Shown here: positions 1 to 7,426 of the stretch, in pieces
Position numbering within the stretch: the first letter of the stretch is position 1
Layout of the letters: each line of letters begins with the position of its first letter
Origin: Lachnospiraceae bacterium
GTDB taxonomy: Bacteria; Bacillota; Clostridia; Lachnospirales; Lachnospiraceae
NCBI GenBank assembly: GCA_016281275.1
Contig: JAEEIH010000086.1
Location: forward strand, 1-43,522
Direction of reading: 5' to 3'
DNA: 43,522 nucleotides
Made by a program: the position numbers and the translations under genes
The notes under the pieces: model-generated
What the model was told of the DNA's origin: nothing
Database searches by the model: none
What the model saw: the letters and a program-made list of their open reading frames with translations, nothing else

Positions 1-153
1 GAAGTTAGCGATTGCGGTCTCCTTGTCGCCGGCAGCCACGGCAGCAAGAACCTTCTTCTGAAGGGTCTTAACCTTGCTCTTGATCATCTTATTTCTTAAA
101 GTCTTGGTCTTGATGACTTTGATTCTCTTCTTAGCGGATTTAATGTTTGCCAA
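1..153 (-). CDS. rpsT: 30S ribosomal protein S20, 5' part only (runs off the window)
   Basis: The first 51 codons are present and read [17 protein letters not shown]..., the lysine/arginine-rich N-terminus typical of S20, a primary binder of the 5' domain of 16S rRNA. The gene continues beyond base 1. The start is TTG at 151-153, chosen because the protein begins exactly as S20 should and a GGGAGGTG Shine-Dalgarno lies about 8 nt upstream (near 163-170). No ATG gives this frame. E. coli rpsT also starts with UUG and is autoregulated at translation, so the weak start may serve the same purpose here; that part is inference. The gene has its own promoter (253-281) about 100 nt upstream and lies after lepA, the reverse of the usual rpsT-lepA order. 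Confidence 0.93.
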   Translation of the reverse strand, partial: MANIKSAKKRIKVIKTKTLRNKMIKSKVKTLQKKVLAAVAAGDKETAIANF

Positions 154-252
154 TTTAAGTTCACCTCCCGTATCAGATTCTTTAATTCTTCTTTTGATGA
201 CGAATGCACGGTAAATCCGGACACGGACGTATTACCGCACACAAACAAAAAT

Positions 253-281
253 ATTTTAGATACTGTAACTATATTTGTCAA
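253..281 (-). promoter_or_regulatory. Sigma-A-type promoter of rpsT
   Basis: On the minus strand there is TTGACA at 276-281, a 17-nt spacer, and TAAAAT at 253-258. Transcription would start near 246, leaving a leader of about 90 nt before the TTG start. This stretch separates rpsT from the hairpin element at 329-539. Confidence 0.75.
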
Positions 282-328
282 TACCAAAATAAACAAATAT
301 GCAGATTTTCGCCAAAATGTTGGCTGGG

Positions 329-539
329 GTGGTCCCTAGGGGACGGGGGTTGTGGACCATATTAGTCTCCGCGCCCGAAATGTTCTCCGAAATGCTCTGT
401 CGAATGTCGGTACTTAGTGACCGTGTTTTGGTCACTTATGTACCGTTACATGAGACCGAGAGCGAGAGCGCCTTTCGGAGAACAATTCGTGGCAGGAGAC
501 GTATAATGTGGTCCACAACCCCCGTCCCCATGGGTCCAC
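329..539. repeat. 211-nt self-complementary hairpin element, MITE/REP-like
   Basis: Bases 339-364 pair with 504-529 (21 bp of it, 339-359 with 509-529, is perfect). The arms carry GGGGACGG and CCGTCCCC. Outside them, 334-336 pairs with 532-534 and 329-332 with 536-539. Pairing continues inward: 365-370 with 495-500, 381-392 with 473-484 (12 bp perfect), 409-413 with 440-444, and 417-422 with 430-435. Almost the whole 211 nt therefore folds on itself. The right edge lies two bases from the lepA stop codon. GGGGACGG-bearing inverted repeats recall REP-like elements spread by IS200/RAYT-type transposases, but that link is from memory and no such gene is in the window. It may also act as the lepA terminator. 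Together with the rpsT promoter it accounts for the gene-free stretch 154-541. Confidence 0.7.
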
Positions 540-541
540 AT

Positions 542-2350
542 TTACTCATCATCTGACAACTTCAGTACCGCCATAAATGCTTTCTGCGGTATTTCAACAT
601 TTCCGAAGGTCCTCATGCGCTTCTTTCCTTCCTTCTGCTTCTCGAGGAGCTTCTTCTTACGAGTGATATCACCGCCGTAGCACTTGGCGAGGACATCCTT
701 ACGCATGGCTTTAACAGTTTCGCGGGCGATGATCTTGCTGCCGATCGTTGCCTGGATGGGGATTTCAAAGAGCTGACGCGGGATCTCGTCCTTAAGCTTC
801 TCACACATCTTCCTCGCGCGCTCATATGCATTATCCGCATGAATGATAAAGGAAAGTGCGTCAACCTCCTCTTTGTTGATGAGGATATCGAGCTTCACGA
901 GTTTCGAAGGAACATAGCCCTTGAGCTCGTAGTCAAAAGATGCGTATCCCTTCGAGCGCGACTTGAGAGCATCGAAAAAATCGTAGATGATCTCGTTGAG
1001 CGGCAGCTCGTACTTGATGAGAGCACGATTCGATTCAATGTATTCGATACTCTTGTATACGCCGCGTCTGTCCTGACAGAGTGTCATGATCTGACCGACG
1101 AATTCCTTTGTAACGATTATGTCGGCATTTACAAACGGCTCCTCCATATGCTCGATCTCCGAAGGGTCGGGCATGTTGGCAGGGTTCGTGATGGTGACCA
1201 TCTCGCCGTTTGTCTTAAATATCTTGTATATAACGCTGGGTGCGGTCGTGACAAGATCGAGACCATACTCGCGTTCAAGCCTCTCTTCTATGATCTCGAG
1301 ATGAAGAAGTCCGAGGAATCCGCATCTGAAACCAAAACCGAGCGCTATCGAAGTCTCAGGCTCGTACATAAGCGATGCGTCGTTGAGCTGAAGCTTCTCG
1401 AGGGCGTCCCTGAGGTCCTGGTACTTCGAACCGTCAGCCGGATACATTCCGCAGTAAACCATCGGAAGCACTTTTTTATATCCGGGAAGTGCCTCTGCCG
1501 CAGGACGGAGTGCCTCGGTAACGGTATCTCCGACACGCGTATCGCTTACGTTTTTAAGGCTCGCCGTGATATAGCCGACGCTTCCCGCCGAAAGTTCTTC
1601 GCATGGGATGAATGTACCGGGTCCGAAGATGCCGGTCTCAACCACTTCCGCTTCCGCCCCTGTGGCCATCATCCTGATGCGTGTTCCCTTGCGGACAGTA
1701 CCGTCCATGACACGCATGAACACGATAACGCCTCTGTAGGAATCATAAAGCGAGTCAAATATAAGCGCTTTGAGAGGTGCTTTTTCATCTCCCTTCGGTG
1801 CCGGAATCTTATGAACTATCGCTTCAAGCACATCTTCAATATTTATGCCGTTCTTAGCGGAAATTCTGGGCGCATCCTGAGCTTCGATGCCTATTACGTC
1901 TTCGATCTCCTCGACAACTTCATCGGGTCGTGCGCTCGGAAGGTCGATCTTATTGATAACCGGGACTATCTCAAGATCGTGGTCGATCGCAAGGTAAACA
2001 TTCGCAAGCGTCTGCGCCTCGATACCCTGTGCTGCATCAACGACAAGAACCGCTCCCTCGCAGGCAGCGAGCGAACGTGATACTTCGTAGTTGAAATCCA
2101 CATGACCGGGCGTATCGATGAGGTTGAGGATGTACTCCTGCCCATCCTTGGCCTTATAAACGGTCCTGATGGTCTGCGCCTTGATCGTGATACCGCGTTC
2201 GCGTTCAAGATCCATGTTGTCGAGCACCTGCTCCTGCATCTCACGCTGTGTAAGCAGACCGGTGATCTCGATGATCCTGTCGGCAAGCGTCGATTTGCCG
2301 TGATCGATGTGGGCTATTATACAGAAATTTCTGATTTTCGATTTGTCCAT
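542..2350 (-). CDS. lepA: Elongation factor 4 (LepA), ribosome-associated GTPase
   Basis: At 602 aa this is full length for EF4, a translational GTPase that acts on stalled or mis-translocated ribosomes or in 30S maturation. The G1 loop AHIDHGKST is at residues 13-21. G2/G3 (the RERGIT region and DTPGHVDF) and the NKIDLP G4 motif follow, as do EF-G-like domains and the LepA-specific C-terminal domain ending [17 protein letters not shown]. The ATG at 2350 is preceded by GGAAGG. The gene sits downstream of mrp after a hairpin (2373-2423). Its TAA stop is almost touching the large hairpin element, so that element lies in or ends the lepA transcript. rpsT follows on the same strand with its own promoter. 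Confidence 0.98.
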   Translation of the reverse strand: MDKSKIRNFCIIAHIDHGKSTLADRIIEITGLLTQREMQEQVLDNMDLERERGITIKAQTIRTVYKAKDGQEYILNLIDTPGHVDFNYEVSRSLAACEGAVLVVDAAQGIEAQTLANVYLAIDHDLEIVPVINKIDLPSARPDEVVEEIEDVIGIEAQDAPRISAKNGINIEDVLEAIVHKIPAPKGDEKAPLKALIFDSLYDSYRGVIVFMRVMDGTVRKGTRIRMMATGAEAEVVETGIFGPGTFIPCEELSAGSVGYITASLKNVSDTRVGDTVTEALRPAAEALPGYKKVLPMVYCGMYPADGSKYQDLRDALEKLQLNDASLMYEPETSIALGFGFRCGFLGLLHLEIIEERLEREYGLDLVTTAPSVIYKIFKTNGEMVTITNPANMPDPSEIEHMEEPFVNADIIVTKEFVGQIMTLCQDRRGVYKSIEYIESNRALIKYELPLNEIIYDFFDALKSRSKGYASFDYELKGYVPSKLVKLDILINKEEVDALSFIIHADNAYERARKMCEKLKDEIPRQLFEIPIQATIGSKIIARETVKAMRKDVLAKCYGGDITRKKKLLEKQKEGKKRMRTFGNVEIPQKAFMAVLKLSDDE

Positions 2351-2372
2351 TTATAACCTTCCGTCAAACAAT

Positions 2373-2423
2373 AAAGCCCGCAAAAGTCCGGTAGGCGGGC
2401 GTCTGCCTGTCTTTCCGGGCTTT
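2373..2423 (-). terminator. Hairpin between mrp and lepA, possible terminator or attenuator
   Basis: AAAGCCCG (2373-2380) pairs with CGGGCTTT (2416-2423). Inside, a smaller AGGC/GCCT stem and an AAAG/CTTT pair can stack on it. Read on the minus strand it is followed by only a short T-rich stretch (TTTATTG), so it may allow partial read-through into lepA, which starts 23 nt further on. Confidence 0.5.
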
Positions 2424-2445
2424 TCGGTCATTATATTATATTTCA

Positions 2446-3294
2446 TTAAGCCTCGTTAAGAACGAATTCCTTCTCAAGCTTTTCTGCCGTTGCATTAAGG
2501 ATATCGCTCTCGTAGAGTTCGATAAGACCTTCATCTACAGCCTTAGCGACATGAGGATCGAGAGGAAGCTTCTCGAGAACCTCGAGACCGTACTTAGAAG
2601 CCATCTCATCCACATGACTGTCACCGAATACCGAAATCTTCTTCCCACAGTCCGGGCACTCGATGTAGCTGTAGTTCTCGACAATGCCGAGGATCGGGAT
2701 CTTCATCTGCTCGGCCATATTGACTGCCTTGCCGACAACCATCGAAACAAGCTCCTGAGGGCTTGTCACAACGATAATACCGTCAACGGGGAGCGACTGG
2801 AATACAGTAAGAGGGACGTCACCCGTTCCGGGGGGCATATCGACAAACAAAAAATCAATATCCGACCATACAACGTCTGTATAAAACTGCTTTACAACGC
2901 CTGCGATAACAGGTCCTCTCCAGATAACGGGAGCGTCCGCATTTTCAAGCATCATGTTTACTGAAATAACTTGAATTCCGTCCTTAGTCTCGCAAGGCAT
3001 GATACCGAATTCGGAACCGAAAAGTTTTCCCTTAAGACCGAATGCAGCAGGGATCGAAGGTCCGGTAATATCCGCATCGAGAATTCCGACCTTATATCCT
3101 TTTCTCATCATCTGTACTGCGAGAAACGATGAAACGAAGGATTTTCCCACGCCGCCCTTTCCGCTCACCACACCGATGATCTTTCTAATGTTGCTGTGTT
3201 CGTTCGGCTGCACGCGGAAGCTCTCCATGTTCACCTGTTCTCTTGACGAACAAGCCTCACCGCAACTGCTGCAATCATGTGTACAATCACTCAT
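2446..3294 (-). CDS. mrp: Mrp/NBP35-family P-loop ATPase, Fe-S cluster carrier
   Basis: A 282-aa protein that is probably a cytosolic scaffold or carrier delivering Fe-S clusters to apoenzymes. A Cys-rich N-terminus (C4, C8, C11, C15) precedes a deviant Walker A motif, VSGKGGVGKS, at residues 43-52. Then come DADITGPS, a VDMPPGTGD Walker B-like segment, and the conserved cluster-binding CPDC pair (C213, C216). I chose the ATG at 3294, 29 codons inside the longest reading frame, because the protein then begins MSDCTHDCSSC, as in bacterial Mrp homologues. GGAAGG lies about 11 nt upstream, and the longer version would add a basic, non-conserved extension. It is followed by lepA and preceded by ilvN, with two hairpins between them. 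No other Fe-S assembly gene is in the window. Confidence 0.92.
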   Translation of the reverse strand: MSDCTHDCSSCGEACSSREQVNMESFRVQPNEHSNIRKIIGVVSGKGGVGKSFVSSFLAVQMMRKGYKVGILDADITGPSIPAAFGLKGKLFGSEFGIMPCETKDGIQVISVNMMLENADAPVIWRGPVIAGVVKQFYTDVVWSDIDFLFVDMPPGTGDVPLTVFQSLPVDGIIVVTSPQELVSMVVGKAVNMAEQMKIPILGIVENYSYIECPDCGKKISVFGDSHVDEMASKYGLEVLEKLPLDPHVAKAVDEGLIELYESDILNATAEKLEKEFVLNEA

Positions 3295-3388
3295 AACATT
3301 TATTACCTTCCTTATTTTTTTTCGAAATCTATTTACAAGTTGCTTTGCAATTTGCCCTTTATAAAGCAGCTTGCTTCGCAATCACGCG

Positions 3389-3449
3389 TCGCATCGTAAA
3401 TATCCCGATACGATGCGAACAGAATCAATTCTCAGATATGATTGATTCC
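3389..3449. other. Two small hairpins between ilvN and mrp
   Basis: GAATCAAT (3422-3429) pairs with ATTGATTC (3442-3449), and TCGCATCGTA (3389-3398) pairs perfectly with TACGATGCGA (3409-3418). Neither is followed by a clear T-run on the minus strand, so they are poor terminators. They may protect mRNA ends or sit in the mrp leader. Confidence 0.45.
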
Positions 3450-3456
3450 GTTTGCT

Positions 3457-3957
3457 TTATATGTTGTCCGAATAATCCTTCGAATCGGCACGCATAAGAC
3501 CGGTGACACCTGTTCTTACCATTTCTATGATTTTGTAATCTACCAAAAGCTTAAGGAATGAATCAAGTTTATCCTGATTACCGGTGAGCTCCATCATAAT
3601 GGAATCGTTCGAAACATCGACGACCTTCGCATGGAAGATCTCGGCGATCGTCATGATCGCACCGCGTTTCTTAATGTCGGCTGCAACTTTTATAAGCATA
3701 AGCTCGCGGCACACCGACTCACGGCTTGTGAGTGTTGTGATGCTGATGACATCCTCAAGCTTATCAAGCTGGTTCTGTATCTGCGTGAGGATCTGCTCAT
3801 CACCGTCCGCAACAACAGTCATACGGGATTGCTTCGGGTCCTGCGTCTCGGCAACGGTAAGGCTTACTATGTTGTAGCCTCGTCTGCTGAAAAGACCCGA
3901 CACACGACTTAAAACACCGGATGTATTCTCGACAAGTATCGACATGACTCTGCGCAT
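3457..3957 (-). CDS. ilvN: Acetolactate synthase small (regulatory) subunit
   Basis: A 166-aa protein with an N-terminal ACT domain (MSILVENTSGVLSRVSGLFS, then RRGYNIVSL) and the C-terminal ALS regulatory domain (CRELMLIKV and onward). This is the usual IlvH/IlvN length. The subunit binds valine and controls the catalytic IlvB subunit, which makes acetolactate or acetohydroxybutyrate for branched-chain amino acids. I chose the ATG at 3957. A longer frame opens with GTG at 3975, but that GTG belongs to the GTGAGGAGGG Shine-Dalgarno. No ilvB or other ilv gene is in the window, so the regulatory subunit is unlinked here. It lies downstream of argF with a structured leader (3984-4028). Confidence 0.94.
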   Translation of the reverse strand: MRRVMSILVENTSGVLSRVSGLFSRRGYNIVSLTVAETQDPKQSRMTVVADGDEQILTQIQNQLDKLEDVISITTLTSRESVCRELMLIKVAADIKKRGAIMTIAEIFHAKVVDVSNDSIMMELTGNQDKLDSFLKLLVDYKIIEMVRTGVTGLMRADSKDYSDNI

Positions 3958-3983
3958 ATCAAAAACCCTCCTCACAAAATATC

Positions 3984-4028
3984 GATCAGCTCACATAAAG
4001 CCAATAAAGACTTTACCATGAGCTGACC
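3984..4028. other. Stem-loop between argF and ilvN
   Basis: GATCAGCTCA (3984-3993) pairs with TGAGCTGACC (4019-4028), ten pairs including one G-U. An inner CTTTA/TAAAG stem extends it. On the minus strand it comes after the argF stop and ends about 10 nt before the ilvN Shine-Dalgarno. With only a weak T-rich tail it could be a poor terminator for argF or a leader structure for ilvN. Confidence 0.5.
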
Positions 4029-4046
4029 GAAATTAAAAGCATTTTG

Positions 4047-4952
4047 TCATTTTTTCATAAGCTTGACCATGACGGCCTTCTGCGCATGGAGTCTGTTCTC
4101 GGCCTCTTCGAAGATCTCCTTTGCATGCGCTTCGAATACTTCGTCGGTGATCTCCTCTCCACGGTGCGCGGGCAGGCAGTGAAGGATCATGCAATCCTTA
4201 GCGGTAACGCTCATCAGCTTTTCATCGACGCAGAAGCCCTTAAATACCTTTGCCCTTTCAAGAGCTTCGCTCTCCTGACCCATCGAAGCCCAAACATCTG
4301 TATAAATTACATCAGCGTCTTTTGCCGCTTCAAAAATATCATTTGTGATCGTGAGGTTACCCTTCTTGCTCGCCCACTCGCAAAGTGAGGCATCGGGGCG
4401 ATATGTGTCGGGACATCCGATCGCAACATCCATGCCGGTGAGGATTCCGCCCGCAATAAGCGAGTTCGCCATATTGTTGCCGTCGCCGATGAAGGCAAGC
4501 TTAAGTCCCTTAAGGCTCTTCTTAAACTCCCTGACTGTCATAAGATCCGCAAGTACCTGGCAGGGATGGCAGTAGTCGGTAAGTCCGTTTATGATCGGGA
4601 TCGAGCCGTACTGGGCAAGTTCTTCAACGTCGCTCTGCTTATATGTGCGGATCATGATTCCGTTGACATATCGGGAAAGAACCCTTGCGGTATCACGGAT
4701 AGGCTCACCGCGTCCGAGCTGAATGTCATCACTCGAAAGGAAAAGCGCTGCGCCACCGAGCTGATACATGCCCACTTCGAAAGAAACGCGCGTACGTGTA
4801 GATGATTTCGTGAAGATCATGCCGAGAGTCTGTCCCTCAAGATGACGGTGAGGGATCTTGTGCTTATTCTCATATTTGAGCTGGTCGGCAAGGTTAAGTA
4901 TTTCGGTGATCTCCTCGGGTGAGAGATCCTGCAATTTAAGTAAGTGCTTCAT
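4047..4952 (-). CDS. argF: Ornithine carbamoyltransferase
   Basis: The 301-aa enzyme joins carbamoyl phosphate and ornithine to give citrulline. The carbamoyl-phosphate loop STRTR is at residues 51-55. Further on are DYCHPCQVLADL, a typical ornithine-domain segment with FIGDGNNMANS, and HCLPAHRGEE with the catalytic cysteine. I chose the ATG at 4952 because GAGGAGG precedes it and MKHLLKLQDLS is the family N-terminus. The longest frame would add 34 residues read from a stretch that holds a promoter (5001-5029). It is the last gene of the argCJBDF block but appears to have its own promoter. Confidence 0.97.
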   Translation of the reverse strand: MKHLLKLQDLSPEEITEILNLADQLKYENKHKIPHRHLEGQTLGMIFTKSSTRTRVSFEVGMYQLGGAALFLSSDDIQLGRGEPIRDTARVLSRYVNGIMIRTYKQSDVEELAQYGSIPIINGLTDYCHPCQVLADLMTVREFKKSLKGLKLAFIGDGNNMANSLIAGGILTGMDVAIGCPDTYRPDASLCEWASKKGNLTITNDIFEAAKDADVIYTDVWASMGQESEALERAKVFKGFCVDEKLMSVTAKDCMILHCLPAHRGEEITDEVFEAHAKEIFEEAENRLHAQKAVMVKLMKK

Positions 4953-5000
4953 TTTCAAATCCTCCTCGTAAGATTTTGATTTAAACCCCAAATATCTGAA

Positions 5001-5029
5001 ATTATATTTTATCTGAACGTCCGGGTCAA
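5001..5029 (-). promoter_or_regulatory. Promoter of argF
   Basis: TTGACC (5024-5029) and TATAAT (5001-5006) are separated by 17 nt on the minus strand. The -35 box sits in the loop and arm of a small hairpin (CCGGGT-TTG-ACCCGG, about 5021-5035). The 171-nt argD-argF gap is otherwise without clear features, and I saw no good ArgR box in it. Confidence 0.65.
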
Positions 5030-5123
5030 ACCCGGAAAACGCTGTATATATCAATCTATCGAAGTCTTAACAGACATTTACCTAGATGATCGCTCACTCC
5101 GCGTGATAAACCGTCTTTCCGCA

Positions 5124-6341
5124 TCATCTCTCAGATGTTGCGAATCCGCCGTCTTTATTTTGCTCGGCCACGCACTCCTTAATAGCGTCAATCAGGATAT
5201 CGAGACCCTTTTCAAGTACCGGCATCGGAATGTTGAGTGCGGGAAGAAGTCTTACTTTTGTCTTGGCAGTAAGCGGGATACAACCCTTTTCGATCGCCTT
5301 GTTAACGACGTCTGTCGCAGCCGCTCCCTTAACGCTCACACCAAGCATAAGACCGAGTCCGGTTACCGATTCCACCTCAGGTACCGCTTCAAGCTTCTTT
5401 TTAATCAGCCCGGATCTCTCGGTGACGCCCCTCAGAAGCTCATCATCGATTCTCGAGAGTATCGAATATGCACCCGCAGCGCAGATGGGATTACCGCCGA
5501 ATGTCGAACCGTGATCACCCTTACCGAGTGTGTTTTCCGTCTTTTCTCCCATGATACAGGCCCCAAAAGGAAGACCACCCGCAAGACCTTTGGCTGTTGT
5601 AAATACGTCCGGCTTTATGCCGTAGTTTTCAAATGCGTAAAGCTTGCCGGTACGTCCGTTGCCTGTCTGAACTTCATCAACAATAAGAAGGATGTCGTTC
5701 TCCCCGCAGAGCCTTGCAATCTCATCGACATAATCTTTGTCGAGCGGGATCACTCCGCCCTCACCCTGAACAAGCTCGATCATGATACCGCACACACCGC
5801 CTTCTTTAACAAGAGCATTTATCTCGTCCTTATCGCCGGCATGGGCAAATTTGAAGCCTTCCGTAAACGGTCCGAAATGCTTATGGAACACATCCTGACC
5901 TGTTGCCGAAAGGGTTGTGATCGTCCTTCCGTGGAAGCTGTTTACAAGAGTGACGATCGTCGATCGACCGTCCCCGTACTTATCACTGCTGTACTTTCTG
6001 GCAACTTTGATGGCACATTCGTTGGCTTCCGCACCGGAGTTGGCGAAGAAAACCTTCTTCATCCCCGTCCTGTCACAAAGCAGCTTCGCAAGCTTTGCCT
6101 GAGGTGAACTGTAGTAAAGGTTTGAAGTGTGGGATACTTTATCGAGCTGTTCGATCACGGCGTTCTTCCACTCATCGTCACAGACTCCGAAAGAGTTGAC
6201 AGCGATGCCCGATCCGAAATCGATGTATTCCTTTCCTCCCTCGTCATACAGAAGCGATCCCTTTCCTTTTGTGATCAGGACATCAAAACGTCCGTATGTA
6301 TGAGCTATATATTCATTGTCAAACACTTTGTAATTATCCAT
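5124..6341 (-). CDS. argD: Acetylornithine aminotransferase
   Basis: The 405-aa PLP enzyme of fold type I converts N-acetylglutamate semialdehyde to N-acetylornithine. The PLP-phosphate segment NSGAEANE is at 101-108, the VDEVQTGNGRTG segment with PLP-ring Asp222 follows, and the Schiff-base lysine is K251 in TTAKGLAGG. The ATG at 6341 has GAGAGG upstream and gives the family-typical start. The longest frame adds 19 basic residues read through a leader hairpin. It is the fourth gene of the arg block, 105 nt after argB, with a leader hairpin (6357-6375) and a weak promoter-like sequence (6426-6454). Confidence 0.97.
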   Translation of the reverse strand: MDNYKVFDNEYIAHTYGRFDVLITKGKGSLLYDEGGKEYIDFGSGIAVNSFGVCDDEWKNAVIEQLDKVSHTSNLYYSSPQAKLAKLLCDRTGMKKVFFANSGAEANECAIKVARKYSSDKYGDGRSTIVTLVNSFHGRTITTLSATGQDVFHKHFGPFTEGFKFAHAGDKDEINALVKEGGVCGIMIELVQGEGGVIPLDKDYVDEIARLCGENDILLIVDEVQTGNGRTGKLYAFENYGIKPDVFTTAKGLAGGLPFGACIMGEKTENTLGKGDHGSTFGGNPICAAGAYSILSRIDDELLRGVTERSGLIKKKLEAVPEVESVTGLGLMLGVSVKGAAATDVVNKAIEKGCIPLTAKTKVRLLPALNIPMPVLEKGLDILIDAIKECVAEQNKDGGFATSER

Positions 6342-6356
6342 ACAAACCTCTCTTTT

Positions 6357-6375
6357 GTGGCGGTTTTGTCGCCAC
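6357..6375. other. Small hairpin in the argD leader
   Basis: GTGGCG (6357-6362) pairs with CGCCAC (6370-6375), just upstream of the argD Shine-Dalgarno. The same GTGGCGGTT word recurs at about 6421-6428, so the leader carries two copies of a short TCTTTNGTGGCGGTT motif. Purpose unknown. Confidence 0.4.
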
Positions 6376-6425
6376 CGATTCATCGCCCCAAACACCACTA
6401 TGTACCTATTTACTCTTTGGTGGCG

Positions 6426-6454
6426 GTTATATATTTATATTTTTAATCAGACAA
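6426..6454 (-). promoter_or_regulatory. Weak promoter-like sequence before argD
   Basis: TTGTCT (6449-6454) overlaps the end of argB and is followed after 17 nt by TATAAC (6426-6431). The spacer is AT-rich. It could give argD an internal start within the arg block. Confidence 0.35.
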
Positions 6455-7316
6455 ACATCGTACCGATACCTTCATCGGTAAGTATTTCCACAAGGATCGA
6501 ATGAGGTGTGGTGCCGTTTATGATGAACACTTTTCGGACGCCCCGTCTGATAGCTTCTATGCAGCAATCCACTTTCGGGATCATACCGCCCGATATTATT
6601 CCTTCTCTCATAAGCTGCGGAGCCTCGGACGCATTCAGTTTTCTGATAAGCGTCGAGGGATCGTCCTTATCGCGGAGAAGCCCGTCGATATCCGTCATCG
6701 AGATAAGACTCTCTGCCGTGAGCTTACCCGCAATTCTTGCCGCTGCCGTATCGGCGTTTATGTTATAGACATTGCCTTTCTGGTCAAAGCCTACCGTTGA
6801 GATAACGGGAATATATCCTTTCTCAAGCAGGTCAAGTATGGGCTTCTGGTTGATGTGCGTGATCTTGCCGACGAATCCGAGATTCTCATCATACTGCTCC
6901 GCCTCTATCATTCCCGCATCAATACCGCACAGACCGATCGCCTTTCCGCCGAGACTGCCGATGATGTTTACGAGATTCTTGTTGATCTTGCCGGCAAGAA
7001 CCATGAGCGCTATCTGCGCGGTCTCCTCATCGGTAACGCGGAGACCGTTGACGAACTTCGATTCCTTGCCTACAGCCTTAAGCATATCGGAGATTTCGGG
7101 ACCGCCACCGTGCACGAGCACGACCTTGATACCGATCAGAGAAAGAAGGACGATGTCCTGCATCACGCTGTTCTTGAGGTCCTCGTTGATCATGGCGTTG
7201 CCACCGTACTTAACGACTACAATCTTGTTTGTGTACTTCTGGATGTAGGGAAGGGCATGAACGAGGATGTCCGTCTGCATCGAATTTATAATTGATTGCT
7301 TGTCGAATGTATCCAT
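6447..7316 (-). CDS. argB: Acetylglutamate kinase
   Basis: The 289-aa amino-acid kinase phosphorylates N-acetylglutamate, the step usually inhibited by arginine. Visible motifs are VVKYGGNAM (ATP-phosphate loop), VLVHGGGPEIS (substrate loop), and the NINADTAAARIAGKL segment of the nucleotide-binding half. The N-terminus carries an extra helix (about 25 residues before the first strand), as in the arginine-sensitive hexameric enzymes, so feedback inhibition is likely but is inferred. The ATG at 7316 follows AAGGAG. It lies between argJ and argD, with 110 and 105 nt gaps, wider than usual inside an operon. Confidence 0.97.
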   Translation of the reverse strand: MDTFDKQSIINSMQTDILVHALPYIQKYTNKIVVVKYGGNAMINEDLKNSVMQDIVLLSLIGIKVVLVHGGGPEISDMLKAVGKESKFVNGLRVTDEETAQIALMVLAGKINKNLVNIIGSLGGKAIGLCGIDAGMIEAEQYDENLGFVGKITHINQKPILDLLEKGYIPVISTVGFDQKGNVYNINADTAAARIAGKLTAESLISMTDIDGLLRDKDDPSTLIRKLNASEAPQLMREGIISGGMIPKVDCCIEAIRRGVRKVFIINGTTPHSILVEILTDEGIGTMFV

Positions 7317-7426
7317 AACACTTCTCCTTGTAATTTATTTATATATTATTATGTTTTGCATACGCATCCGGGCTTCACAATAACTCTGAGGTCGCAGGCG
7401 GATCCGTACGTGGATTATTTAATCAA

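Noticed and set aside
299..556. 85-codon plus-strand open frame across the hairpin element
   Set aside because: It follows from the inverted-repeat structure, has no ribosome site, and its composition is arginine- and methionine-rich without family likeness.
839..2080. 413-codon plus-strand frame opposite lepA
   Set aside because: It is the antisense shadow of the conserved lepA gene; no ribosome site and Cys/Arg-rich nonsense-like sequence.
3958..4046. A promoter TTGGCT-17-TATTTT before ilvN
   Set aside because: Transcription would begin at or inside the ribosome binding site, leaving no leader; more likely chance.
5103..6107. 334-codon plus-strand frame opposite argD
   Set aside because: Antisense to a conserved enzyme gene and without signals of translation.
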